From: Parafrankia sp. EUN1f
GTDB lineage: Bacteria > Actinomycetota > Actinomycetes > Frankiales > Frankiaceae
Direction of reading: 5' to 3'
Assembly (NCBI RefSeq): GCF_000177675.1
Contig: NZ_ADGX01000047.1
Span: 1-60,855 of the forward strand
Length of the DNA: 60,855 nucleotides
Part shown: one piece after another, positions 35,127-43,813 of the stretch
Layout: each line of letters starts with the position of its first letter
How positions within the stretch are numbered: the stretch's first letter is position 1
The notes under the pieces: generated by a model
The model's database searches: none
Told to the model about the DNA's origin: nothing
Seen by the model: only the letters and a program-made list of their open reading frames with translations
Position numbers and translations under genes: made by a program

Positions 35127-38100
35127 TCACAGTGGCATCGGATCGACGTCGCAGTCGGAGCGCACCCAGCTCATCGCCGACTGGGTCGCCAGATGGTTGA
35201 CGCCGAGCGCGTGGTCCAGCTGTGAGACGACCTGGGCGTGCAGCTCCTCCGCCCGCTCCCGCTCGCCCAGCGCCCGCAGGTCCATGGCCAGGTTGGACAG
35301 CACGGCGAGTGTGGACGGGTGGTCGGCACCGAGATGGACGCGTGACCGCTCCAGCGTGTCCTCGTCGAGCCCGCGGGCCTCGCCTGGCCGCCCGAGCGCG
35401 TAGTGGTCGCTCGCCAGGTTCGTCGCCGAGATCAGGGCCAGCGGATGGTCGGGACCGATCGTCGCCGCGAGCGCGGCGCAGGACCGGAGGTCGATCTCGA
35501 ACGCGGTCTCCGCGTCGCCGGCCAGCCGGTAGACGACGGCCAGGTTGGTCTCGGCGCCCAGCGTATGCGGGTGGGTGTCGCCGAAGCTGTTCCGGTAACG
35601 CCGGTGGGCGTCCTCGCACAGGCGGCGCGCCTCGTCGAGATCACCATTGTGGCGCAGGTCCATCGAGTAGCAGAGGATCGCGGCGAGGGTGTCGGGATGG
35701 TCCGGCCCGTACCGGGACAGGAGCCGCTCCCAGGCGAGGCGTGAGGTCTGCAGCGCCACGTCGTGGTCACCGGCCTTGCGCTGGTCGATGGCCAGATTGC
35801 GCAGTGCCCGCAAAAGGTCGGGGTGGTACTCGTTGCCCAACAGCGCACGGAGCCGCGCGACCAGCTCCTCCTGCCGGGCCCGCGCACCCAGGTAGTCGCC
35901 CAGCTCACGCAGGTTGAGGTTCTGGCTGCTGTGGGATTCGAGGCTGATGACGTTGTCCTCGCCGAGCAGGGCGCAACGTCGGCGCCAGGTGTCGTCGTCG
36001 ATCTCCTGCGCGCGCCGGAAGTCACCCACCAGCCGAAGCGCGGCCGCCAGGTTGTGCGCGGCGTTCAGGGACTGTGGCTGGTCAGCGCCGTAGACGTTGA
36101 CCGCGCGCTCGCGGGCCGTCTCGCTCAGCTCGACCGCGCCCGCGAAGTCGCCGCTGACCTTGCGATCCATCGTGACGTTCGCGAACGCGGCCAGGGTCTC
36201 GGGATGACGCGGGCCGTGTACCCGTTCGCACAGCTCCAACATCCGGGTGTTGATGGGCGCGGCCTCGGAGTAGTTGCCGACCACCTGGAGCAGCCAGCCG
36301 TACCAGCCACCGACGGAGAGCGTGTGGGGATGCTCCTCGCCGAGGGTGACCCGCCAGCTCTCGTAGGCCTGGCGCGCCAGGTCGACGCCGACCTCGTGGT
36401 CGCCCCACTTCCACAGGTAGCGCACCTCGTTGACGAGCAGGTCCCGGATGAGGGGATCGTGGCCCTCCACCGCGCCTGCCGCGATCACATGCGGGTACAG
36501 CTCCGCGTAGACGCTCCACCATTCGGGGTTCATCGGCTCGTCCGGGTCGCTGGCCGCGAGCAGGCGGTGAGCCCCGTGGCGCATCGTCTCCTGCTCGTCG
36601 GGGCTCATCCGGCCGATGAGGACGGCCTGGACCAGGCGGTGCATCTGCAGGGAGTTGGTGCGGTGGTCGATGCGGGCCAGGGCGTACTGGTTGATCTCGC
36701 GGATGGCCTCGTTCAGCCGGAACGAGTCGCGCAGCGCCGCGTCGAGCTCGGGAACGATCGAGATGTGTCGGCCGCGGCGGAAGACCTGCCGGGAGATCGG
36801 GTCGGGCGCGAAATAGGCACAGACCTGCAGCAGCCGCAGGGCGGCGGGGTTCGACGTCGCGAGGCGGTCCAGCGAGACGTTCCAGGCCGCCCGGACGGGC
36901 ATCCGGTAGTCCAGCGGTGGCGCGGTGCCCAGCAGCTCCTGACGTTTGTCCTCGAAAAGCCGCAGATACTCGTCGGCCGGCATGCCCGTCTCCGCGAGCC
37001 AGGTCGCCGCCTGCTCGATGGCCAGCGGCAGGTCGCCGAGCGCGGCGGCGACCCGGTCGGCGTCCACCTCGCCGATCGACGTTGTTCTCCGGCGGAGCAG
37101 CTCGATGCTCTCCCCGCGCTGGAACACATCGACCTCCAGCGCACGGGCGGCCCCCGCCCACTGCGCGTTCCGTGACGTGATCAGGATGCGGCCGGTGCCG
37201 CTCGCCGGGAAGAAGTCGCGCACCGCCCGTGGGTCGTCGGCGTTGTCGAAGATCAACAGCCAGTTGCTGAAGGGCTTGCCGACGCGCAGCGCCTCGATGA
37301 CGGCGGGCACCGCGGCATTGGCCTCCTGACCGACGCCCAGGCCGAGACGTTGGGCCAGCTCCACGAGCGCCTGGTTGATCTGGGTGGTCCGCTCGGACGG
37401 GATCCACCAGACGACGTCGTAGTCGGCCAACTGCCGGTACACGTACTCGATGGCGAGCTGCGACTTGCCGACTCCACCCATGCCGTGGAGCGCCTCGGGC
37501 AGCACGGCCGTGGTCCCGGTCTGCAGCCGCTCGTGCAGGGCGTCGAGCAGCTCCGCGCGCCCGGTGAAGTTCGGGTTCCGCTGGGGCATGTTGCCCCAGA
37601 CCGCGGGCTGCCCCCCGGGCCGCCGCGCCGGGGGACGTATCTCCGGCGCGATGCCTGCCGCGGTCGGGCTGGTCACGATTGTCGGCGCGTCGTACTGCGC
37701 CACATTCCCTCCTCCAGGGTCAGCGGAAGCAACCTCGGCCGCGGTGGGCTGGTCATCTATGGGCGTACGTGCGGCCGGAGCGCGTGATGTCGAGTCGTTA
37801 CTGTGGGTCACAGGCTCTACCTCATGTCGACGGCCAGGCCTGCGCGTGCCAGACACGCCGGCCTGCGCGGCGCCGGCCGACGAGGGCACCGGGCTGCCGC
37901 CGGTCCGGACCTCACGCTCCGCTGTCCGAAGGGCGTCGCGCAGCATCCGTGCGCGGGATCGGTAGGGCCCTGACAGGGCGCTCAGGACGACCTCCTCGAC
38001 CCGGACGAAGGGCGCGCTGTGCGGAGTGATCACGGGCAGCGGGGCGCCCACCGGGTCGTCCAGGACGACGTCGACGTGCCGGAGCGCCGCCACCGCCGGA

Positions 38101-39860
38101 CTCAGCAGACGTCCGGCGGAACGCCACGTCCGGATCGTCTGGGACTGTCTGCCGCAGGCGAGCAGTTCGGCGGGAACCCCCTCGCCGAACTCGAAGGCGA
38201 CCTCGTCGGCGGCCGTGGGCAGGGCGGCGGCAGCCGTGACGGGACGCAGCAGGCGGTGGACGAGGATCTCGCCGAGCTCGGCCCGGCCGGCCTGTGAGAC
38301 CTGGTCACAGACCATGTGGATCGCGTCCCGGGTCAGCGGGACGGCCGCGAGCCGCACCGCGAGGTCGAAGGCCGCGGGGCTCAGAGTCGCGCGGGCGCGG
38401 CGCACGATCTCCAGCGGCGTCAGCTTCGTCAGCGTCACCCCGACGCCATCCGTCACGCGGGCGCCGTCCCCACCTGTTCCGGCTCCCGCGTTCCGGCCAG
38501 CGGCTGTGCCTTCCCCCGTGTCCCGACCCGCCTCCGTGGCGCCCGCGCCGGTGCCGCCGGGTCCTACCAGCACAGCCGGCGCGTCCAGCCGACGCTCGTG
38601 CTCCGCCGACTGGAAGCGGGCCCAGCTGGCGATGCTGCCTCCGTTCACGCCCAGCATCGGAATCGGCGCCACGGCGGCCTGATCCGATACCGCGTCACCG
38701 GTCAGACCGGCCCAGGCATCCTGGAACCGCCAGCGCACCGCCACTGAGCCCGGCCCGGCGGCGGCGAAGATGCTCACCTGGTGCGGGGCGAGGCCGGTCA
38801 GATGCCACAGGTGGGCCGGCAGCGGGCTCACCACCGCCACCGGAAGGCGGCGGCTCCACCACCAGAGCTGCCTGTGCAGCGCCCCGTTGTGCCAGCCTCG
38901 CCCGACGCCGTCGGTCAGGACCCAGATGATCCTCCGGCCGCTCGGATCGATGATTTCCCGTGGGGACCGGTGCAGGCCGCCGGCCCGGGACTCGGGCCGG
39001 AGCGTGACCTGGCCCGCCTCCGCGGCGTCTCCGTCGAGGAAACAGACACGGATGTCGCGGAAGACGCCCTCGCGGACGAGGTAGTCGCGCAGCAGCGGCA
39101 CCAGGTCGAGCCAGGCCACCTGCATGGACGGACTGTCGTCCACCAGCAGGACAAGCTCCCAGCGGCGCTCCGGGGCTGGTCTGCGGACCGGAACAGGCGT
39201 CGGCCCGCGCAGAAGACGTTCCGCGGTGGCCTCCTCGTCCAGCACCATTTGGACCTTTGAGGCGACAGTCTGCCGTAGCGGCCGCAGGCTACGACGGGCA
39301 CCCGATAATTGCCTCTCCAACGACGCGAAACCACTACGGGGCCGCATCCAGGGGAGGGGTGTCCATAAGGACTCCGCGTCATCCTCCGGGGCACCCCGAA
39401 GGTGTCGGGTGTTCGTCGATACGGGAGCTGCGAGCGCAATGTCTCGGTCGGCCCGCGGAAATGGCGAAAATTGTTCTTCGGTGTCGGTGTTTCCGGCATT
39501 GTCGCCGCGGGTGTCCGGCTGGGGCACCGGAGGGTCGGACAGGTCGGTCGGGTGCACCTCGCCTCGGGTGTCCTCCCGGTGGTCGGCGCCCAACGGTGAC
39601 GGCGCCGGTGGTGGATCGCCGCCAGCGGTGGAGCCCTGCGCGTGCGAACCGGTGCTGGCCATGAGGCCGTAGAGCCAAAGCGCCTCGGCGTGCTCGCGGG
39701 CCGTGATCGCCACAGCGGTCGCGGCCCGGCCGACCGCGGAAGCGGCGGAGGCTCCAGCGGCGGAGCCGGCGGACGAGCCGGAGATCGGCCCGGTTTCCAC
39801 GGAAGCCGCAGGAGGCGGCAGGCGTGCGGATGGGGCGGGGTCGGATCCCTCGCTGGTCAT
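35127..39860 (-). CDS. vWA-NB-ARC-TPR protein (FxSxx-COOH system TPR protein, FxsT-type)
   Basis: A 1577-residue regulator. An Ala/Gly/Pro-rich start (to about 190) precedes a SAV_2336-like/vWA domain whose DDSPSM (residues 241-246) fits the MIDAS DxSxS motif. A low-complexity linker leads to an NB-ARC STAND NTPase: P-loop GMGGVGKS (about 793), Walker B WLLIFDNADD and sensor GRILITSRN, then a winged-helix region (about 970-1100). Some ten tetratricopeptide repeats of the kinesin-light-chain kind fill about 1150-1570 (HPHTL, HPETL, HPDTL, HPSTL at regular spacing). This order is that of FxsT proteins found with FxsA/FxsB. The start ATG overlaps the stop of the MoxR gene by 4 bases. It would act as the sensor/switch NTPase, with the vWA domain linking it to MoxR. 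Confidence 0.88.
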   Translation of the reverse strand: MTSEGSDPAPSARLPPPAASVETGPISGSSAGSAAGASAASAVGRAATAVAITAREHAEALWLYGLMASTGSHAQGSTAGGDPPPAPSPLGADHREDTRGEVHPTDLSDPPVPQPDTRGDNAGNTDTEEQFSPFPRADRDIALAAPVSTNTRHLRGAPEDDAESLWTPLPWMRPRSGFASLERQLSGARRSLRPLRQTVASKVQMVLDEEATAERLLRGPTPVPVRRPAPERRWELVLLVDDSPSMQVAWLDLVPLLRDYLVREGVFRDIRVCFLDGDAAEAGQVTLRPESRAGGLHRSPREIIDPSGRRIIWVLTDGVGRGWHNGALHRQLWWWSRRLPVAVVSPLPAHLWHLTGLAPHQVSIFAAAGPGSVAVRWRFQDAWAGLTGDAVSDQAAVAPIPMLGVNGGSIASWARFQSAEHERRLDAPAVLVGPGGTGAGATEAGRDTGEGTAAGRNAGAGTGGDGARVTDGVGVTLTKLTPLEIVRRARATLSPAAFDLAVRLAAVPLTRDAIHMVCDQVSQAGRAELGEILVHRLLRPVTAAAALPTAADEVAFEFGEGVPAELLACGRQSQTIRTWRSAGRLLSPAVAALRHVDVVLDDPVGAPLPVITPHSAPFVRVEEVVLSALSGPYRSRARMLRDALRTAEREVRTGGSPVPSSAGAAQAGVSGTRRPGRRHEVEPVTHSNDSTSRAPAARTPIDDQPTAAEVASADPGGGNVAQYDAPTIVTSPTAAGIAPEIRPPARRPGGQPAVWGNMPQRNPNFTGRAELLDALHERLQTGTTAVLPEALHGMGGVGKSQLAIEYVYRQLADYDVVWWIPSERTTQINQALVELAQRLGLGVGQEANAAVPAVIEALRVGKPFSNWLLIFDNADDPRAVRDFFPASGTGRILITSRNAQWAGAARALEVDVFQRGESIELLRRRTTSIGEVDADRVAAALGDLPLAIEQAATWLAETGMPADEYLRLFEDKRQELLGTAPPLDYRMPVRAAWNVSLDRLATSNPAALRLLQVCAYFAPDPISRQVFRRGRHISIVPELDAALRDSFRLNEAIREINQYALARIDHRTNSLQMHRLVQAVLIGRMSPDEQETMRHGAHRLLAASDPDEPMNPEWWSVYAELYPHVIAAGAVEGHDPLIRDLLVNEVRYLWKWGDHEVGVDLARQAYESWRVTLGEEHPHTLSVGGWYGWLLQVVGNYSEAAPINTRMLELCERVHGPRHPETLAAFANVTMDRKVSGDFAGAVELSETARERAVNVYGADQPQSLNAAHNLAAALRLVGDFRRAQEIDDDTWRRRCALLGEDNVISLESHSSQNLNLRELGDYLGARARQEELVARLRALLGNEYHPDLLRALRNLAIDQRKAGDHDVALQTSRLAWERLLSRYGPDHPDTLAAILCYSMDLRHNGDLDEARRLCEDAHRRYRNSFGDTHPHTLGAETNLAVVYRLAGDAETAFEIDLRSCAALAATIGPDHPLALISATNLASDHYALGRPGEARGLDEDTLERSRVHLGADHPSTLAVLSNLAMDLRALGERERAEELHAQVVSQLDHALGVNHLATQSAMSWVRSDCDVDPMPL

Positions 39861-41089
39861 CCCGGGTCCGTGTCGGGGGCGAGGCGGTGCCAGAGCTGTT
39901 CGCGCAGATCTGGCCAGGCCTGGGAACCGTCCGTGTCGGCGCCGAGCGTCAGCAGGTAGGCCGCGTTGAGGAGCTGGTCCGCGGCGAGCGGCCCGGCGAG
40001 GGCCCGGTGCCGGGTGAACTGTTCGACCAGCTCGGCGCGCCCGGCGACGCCGTGTGGGAAGTGCGCGGCGATCAGCGCCGCCAGCCGTTCGGTGTCGGGC
40101 GGCGGGATGTCCAGGCGGGTGCACCGGCGCAGCAGCGCCGGCGGGAACTCGCGCTCCCCGTTGCTCGTGATGACGACGACCGGGAACTCGTGGCACTCGA
40201 CGATGCCGGCGTGGACCGTCGCCGTGCCACCGGGGTCCGCGGTGTGGACCCGCACCTCGGGTGTGGCGTCTCGAGTCCGGACCAGCTCGGGGATGGAGAA
40301 CTGCCCGTCCTCGAAGACGTTCAGCAGGTCGTTGGGTAGATCGATGTCACTTTTGTCGAACTCGTCGACAAGGAGCACCCGCGGCCGGCGATGCGGGAGC
40401 AGCGCTGTGCCGAGAGGCCCGAGATGCACGAAGTCCCCGACCGGCGGGATGGTGGCAGGCCCGGTAAGTTCGGCGTCGGCGAGATCCTTGGCGCGTATCG
40501 GCGACCGAGCCCGCGTTCCGGTGGGTCGGCCCGACGGCGCCGCCTGGGCACGGCCGACCGCCTCGTACTGGGCACGGCCGATCGCGTCGTAGTCGTAGAG
40601 GCCCTGTGCCAGGGTGCTGCGGCTGGTGATGGGCCAGCGCAGCACCCGGCCCAGCCCCAGGCTCGCCGCGATCTGGTACGCCAGGCTCGACTTCCCGCTG
40701 CCTGGGCTGCCTGTCACCAGCAGCGGCCGGCGCAGCACGAGAGCGGCGTTCACCATCCCGAGCGCGGTGTGGTCGAGCAGGCGTACACCGCCGAGGCCGA
40801 GTCGCCGGGTGGTTTCGCGTTGTTCCTCCGGGGGCTCCGGTTGGTCGGGACCCCCGGAGAACGTCCGCCACGGTGGTGGCGGAGGCCATTCCCGGACCTC
40901 GGACCGGGTTCCACCGTCGAACAGCCACCAGCCCGGCACTGACGGTGTCTGCGCAGGTCGCGTGCCCGGCGCGGCGTCCGTGCCAGTCGGCCCACCGCGT
41001 CGGGGAGGGCTGGTAGGCGCAGGATCGCCGGCGTGTGCGCCACCATCGGCGGAACCCGGCCGATCGCGACCCGGGGCATCGTCAGTCAC
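39857..41089 (-). CDS. MoxR-type AAA+ ATPase
   Basis: A 410-residue AAA+ ATPase. After a disordered Pro/Gly-rich start (about 100 residues) come Walker A GSPGSGKSS (about 145), Walker B VLLVDEFDKSDIDLPNDLL, sensor-1 region VVVITSNGEREFPPALLRRC with the Arg finger, and a C-terminal lid helix region. The DEFDK and 'ITSNGEREFP' segments are typical of MoxR proteins in vWA-MoxR-VMAP sets, where MoxR is thought to remodel or gate partner proteins using the vWA domain as adaptor. GTG 41089 has AAGGGGGA upstream. It overlaps the VMAP gene by 8 bases and the FxsT-type gene by 4 bases. Confidence 0.88.
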   Translation of the reverse strand: MTDDAPGRDRPGSADGGAHAGDPAPTSPPRRGGPTGTDAAPGTRPAQTPSVPGWWLFDGGTRSEVREWPPPPPWRTFSGGPDQPEPPEEQRETTRRLGLGGVRLLDHTALGMVNAALVLRRPLLVTGSPGSGKSSLAYQIAASLGLGRVLRWPITSRSTLAQGLYDYDAIGRAQYEAVGRAQAAPSGRPTGTRARSPIRAKDLADAELTGPATIPPVGDFVHLGPLGTALLPHRRPRVLLVDEFDKSDIDLPNDLLNVFEDGQFSIPELVRTRDATPEVRVHTADPGGTATVHAGIVECHEFPVVVITSNGEREFPPALLRRCTRLDIPPPDTERLAALIAAHFPHGVAGRAELVEQFTRHRALAGPLAADQLLNAAYLLTLGADTDGSQAWPDLREQLWHRLAPDTDPG

Positions 41090-42659
41090 GGTGGTGTCCC
41101 CCTTCGGGGTGGCTGGGAGAACCGGCCAACCCCCGTTCCGGCAGCCTGTCGGGGTCATCCCATAGCAGCGCAAGATACCCCCCGAGGCTATTGTCCGGTG
41201 CGGTTTCCAGGAAAGCCGCACGGCGGGCGGAGGTGACCCGGTCGGGAAGGGTGTCAACTTTCTGGGTGCCGGCGAACTCATGGATCCCCGAGGCGGCGTC
41301 CCTCGCATCAGGGGAATAGGACCAGAGAATTCCCGGAATTCCGCAGCGTAGGGCTATGATGAGCTGTTCGTGCGGCGGTGTGGGATGGTGGGCCGCAGGC
41401 ACGCGGGCCACGGGCACGCGGCTCGTCGGCGCGTGACCCGCCTGCATGTGACCCGCTGGCACGCTGTCGAACACCACCGCGACCACTCCCTCGTCCGAGA
41501 GCAGCCGTGCCTCCAGCCGGCGGAGGCTGCCGTCGGCTGGCTCACCACGCACGACGGCGGCCCGCGCCGGTTCCCGGGTGAGGATCCGCCACCGCAGGCG
41601 CCACGCCCGGTGCCATTCCCGCTGGCGCATCCGGTCGAGGCTGCGCAGCACGACCGGATAGCGCAGCGCGAGGGGGAGCGGCACACCGGTAGCCCACTCC
41701 ACGCGGAAGGACTCAACCCGCAGGCCCAGCAGGTCCAGCGGTAGGATGAACTCGATCCGCGCGTCGACACCGTCGCTCGCGAGCGAGCGTTCGAACCGCT
41801 GTACCGCCGCCTCGACCTGCCATTCGAGGGCCTGGCGGGTGATCTGCACCGGTGGCGCCGCCGGATGGAAGACGGTCTCCTGGCCGTCCCACTGCTGCCA
41901 GGTGCGCAGCAGATAGAGGTCGGGGCTGGTGGCGATCCTTTCCAGCTGCAGTGTCAGGATCGCCTGTCGGCTCCGGCCGTCGCCGCCGCCCCGACCGCTG
42001 TCGGGGCTGCCGCGGCCCAGCCGCAGCGCACGCAGCGCTGCCGTCGCCTTCCAGTCGTCGGCGCAGGACTGGTGCCAGGCCTCGACCCGGCGCGCCACCC
42101 GCTGATCGATGTCGTGCACCAGATGCTCGAGGAACTCGATGCGGGGACCGAGCCGGCTGCCCGGAGCCGACCGGTCGCAGAGGAAGACGAACAGATCCCA
42201 GGCGGTCCTGCAGTGGTCGGACTCCGGCCCGCTGTGCCGGCCCTCGGTGACCTGGTGCAGGACGTCCGCGACCCGCGACGCCGGCACGGAGCTCAGCTCG
42301 CGCCGGAGCTCCTCCCACAGGCCCTCGGGAGCGTCGGCGGCGACCTTGGCTGCCTGCCAGGCGTCGTCCAGCCGCAGCAGTGCCGCGCGCAGCTCGCCGT
42401 CACCGGTCAGGTCGTTGACGGCCTCGGCCAGGAAATCGAAGCGGCCTTCGCGGCTGAAGGAGCCCACGAGGTCGACGAACCAGTGCCGGGCGTGGGGCAG
42501 GTCACTGATCGGCAGCCGTGTTCCCGACCAGGCGGCGCATCTGCGCAGCAGCACCGGTCGGCTTCCGGCCCCGTGCAGGTCCGGGTGGTCGTCGAGTGTT
42601 TCGACGATCTGCCGTTCGACCGCGGACCGGTATCGGTGCAGGAAAGCATCCCGAGTCAT
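41082..42659 (-). CDS. VMAP-type protein with N-terminal EAD2-like domain
   Basis: A 525-residue protein from ATG 42659 (GTG 42689 adds ten residues). Residues 1 to about 90 (AVERQIVETLDDHPDLHG, LPISDLPHARHWFVDLVGSF) match effector-associated domain 2, a small helical death-fold-like adaptor module. The middle and C-terminal parts follow the vWA-MoxR-associated protein pattern: RIEFILPLDLLGLRVESFRV, then LRYPVVLRSLDRMRQREW and a final beta-rich piece with EQLIIALRCGIPGILW (VMAP-C). The RIEFILPxxLL and PVVxRSxxR phrases are the clearest family features. In these ternary systems VMAP is thought to couple MoxR/vWA sensing to EAD-bearing effectors. It lies second in the four-gene minus-strand operon. 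Confidence 0.78.
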   Translation of the reverse strand: MTRDAFLHRYRSAVERQIVETLDDHPDLHGAGSRPVLLRRCAAWSGTRLPISDLPHARHWFVDLVGSFSREGRFDFLAEAVNDLTGDGELRAALLRLDDAWQAAKVAADAPEGLWEELRRELSSVPASRVADVLHQVTEGRHSGPESDHCRTAWDLFVFLCDRSAPGSRLGPRIEFLEHLVHDIDQRVARRVEAWHQSCADDWKATAALRALRLGRGSPDSGRGGGDGRSRQAILTLQLERIATSPDLYLLRTWQQWDGQETVFHPAAPPVQITRQALEWQVEAAVQRFERSLASDGVDARIEFILPLDLLGLRVESFRVEWATGVPLPLALRYPVVLRSLDRMRQREWHRAWRLRWRILTREPARAAVVRGEPADGSLRRLEARLLSDEGVVAVVFDSVPAGHMQAGHAPTSRVPVARVPAAHHPTPPHEQLIIALRCGIPGILWSYSPDARDAASGIHEFAGTQKVDTLPDRVTSARRAAFLETAPDNSLGGYLALLWDDPDRLPERGLAGSPSHPEGGHHRD

Positions 42660-42766
42660 ACGGTTGCGAGGTTCCTCCGCACCGGTCACGGGCCCCCGAG
42701 CCTCTCGCGCCGGCCGCGCAGGGAGATCTGCCGGGCGCGGCTGAGTCTTCTTCAGAGTGTCCTACA

Positions 42767-43471
42767 TCAGCACAATTGAGGTGGCTGGAAACCCCCGAAA
42801 TGCGGGTTTTCGGGTAGGCGCTCGGCCGCTGCGGCCAAAATTTTCCGCCGGCCGTCCACCAGTGCGCCGGCGGTCAGGAGCTGATTCACTTCGGTCCAGA
42901 ACTCCAGGGCGCTGCGTGCGGCCCAGGACGGCTGCTGCTCCGGCGCGAGACCGGCGGCGGTGAGAAGGCTCTGCGACGCGGACCGGGCAGGAAAGGCGGC
43001 GGCCAGAGCCTGCACCTCGGTGATGGAGAGTCCGTGCACGTTCGGAGCGCCGGTGATCCTTTCCGGTGCGGGGCTCTCCCGTGCCGGCCGGATGCTCGGG
43101 CCTGCGGTTTCCGCTGCGGTGGCGTGCTTTCCGCGTGGAGTGCCGAGCTGCTCCCAGTGTGCGGCGAGCTGTGCGACGTCCTTCGCGGTGACTCCGCCGG
43201 GCTCCAGCTGCGCGACGGCCACGGCGAGTGCGGCCATTCCGCCAGGGCGCTCGGCGCAGATCTCCAGCAGTCGGATGAACCACTGCCGCGAGAGGGGAAG
43301 GTCGGTCACCCGGACACGGGTGTTCAGTTCCCGCTCGACCTGACGGGCCAGCAGCAGGCGGCTGCGTTCCGAATGCAGATCGGCGGCGTCGTCGAGCACC
43401 TCGACCAGACGCCGTTCGATGAGTCGGCGTGAACTCGGGCCGGGCTGCTCCCGATCTTGATCCGTGCACAT
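42767..43471 (-). CDS. EAD2-EAD1 adaptor protein
   Basis: A 234-residue protein made of two adaptor modules. The N-terminal domain (LIERRLVEVLDDAADLHSER, VTDLPLSRQWFIRLLEICAE) is an EAD2 domain parallel to that of the adjacent VMAP protein. A Pro/Ala-rich linker follows, then an EAD1 domain (LSITEVQALAAAFPARSASQ, ALEFWTEVNQLLTAGALVDG). EAD1 normally sits on effectors or bridges to them, so this protein should link VMAP, through EAD2, to an EAD1-bearing effector encoded elsewhere. No enzymatic domain is present. Start ATG 43471 has a GGGGGCG stretch just upstream. First gene of the operon; about 107 bases precede VMAP. Confidence 0.75.
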   Translation of the reverse strand: MCTDQDREQPGPSSRRLIERRLVEVLDDAADLHSERSRLLLARQVERELNTRVRVTDLPLSRQWFIRLLEICAERPGGMAALAVAVAQLEPGGVTAKDVAQLAAHWEQLGTPRGKHATAAETAGPSIRPARESPAPERITGAPNVHGLSITEVQALAAAFPARSASQSLLTAAGLAPEQQPSWAARSALEFWTEVNQLLTAGALVDGRRKILAAAAERLPENPHFGGFQPPQLC

Positions 43472-43813
43472 CCGCGCCCCCGAAGAGATCAACGGGGTCA
43501 CTTCACCGGGCGGTAAGGCCGACAGCGCCCGAAATGGGCACAGGAATCCGTCCGAGAGTGTCCGTCCGAATGAAACTCTGCCAGGACTGTACGACGGGCC
43601 GGCATGGCATGGGCTGGAATTGTGAATCCGGTCGCGGTGATGGTGTGTCCGGCAACGGCGCAACGGCGCAACGGCCCGGCGGCGCGGCGGCGGTGGGACC
43701 GGGTCCGGGGGCGCCCCGATCGAGGGGGCGGGACCGTGAGTGGTCCGCCCCCGACCGCGATGATGGGTGACTGGTGGGGTCACTCGATGACCTGACGGGT
43801 GCTGGAGGCGAAG
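43472..43813. other. Divergent promoter region between EAD2-EAD1 gene and sirtuin gene
   Basis: A 342-base spacer with no gene-like ORF. It contains a short repeat of GGCGCAAC near 43655-43675 and an A/T-richer part near 43560-43625. It should hold the promoters for the conflict-system operon (minus) and the sirtuin gene (plus). Confidence 0.4.
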
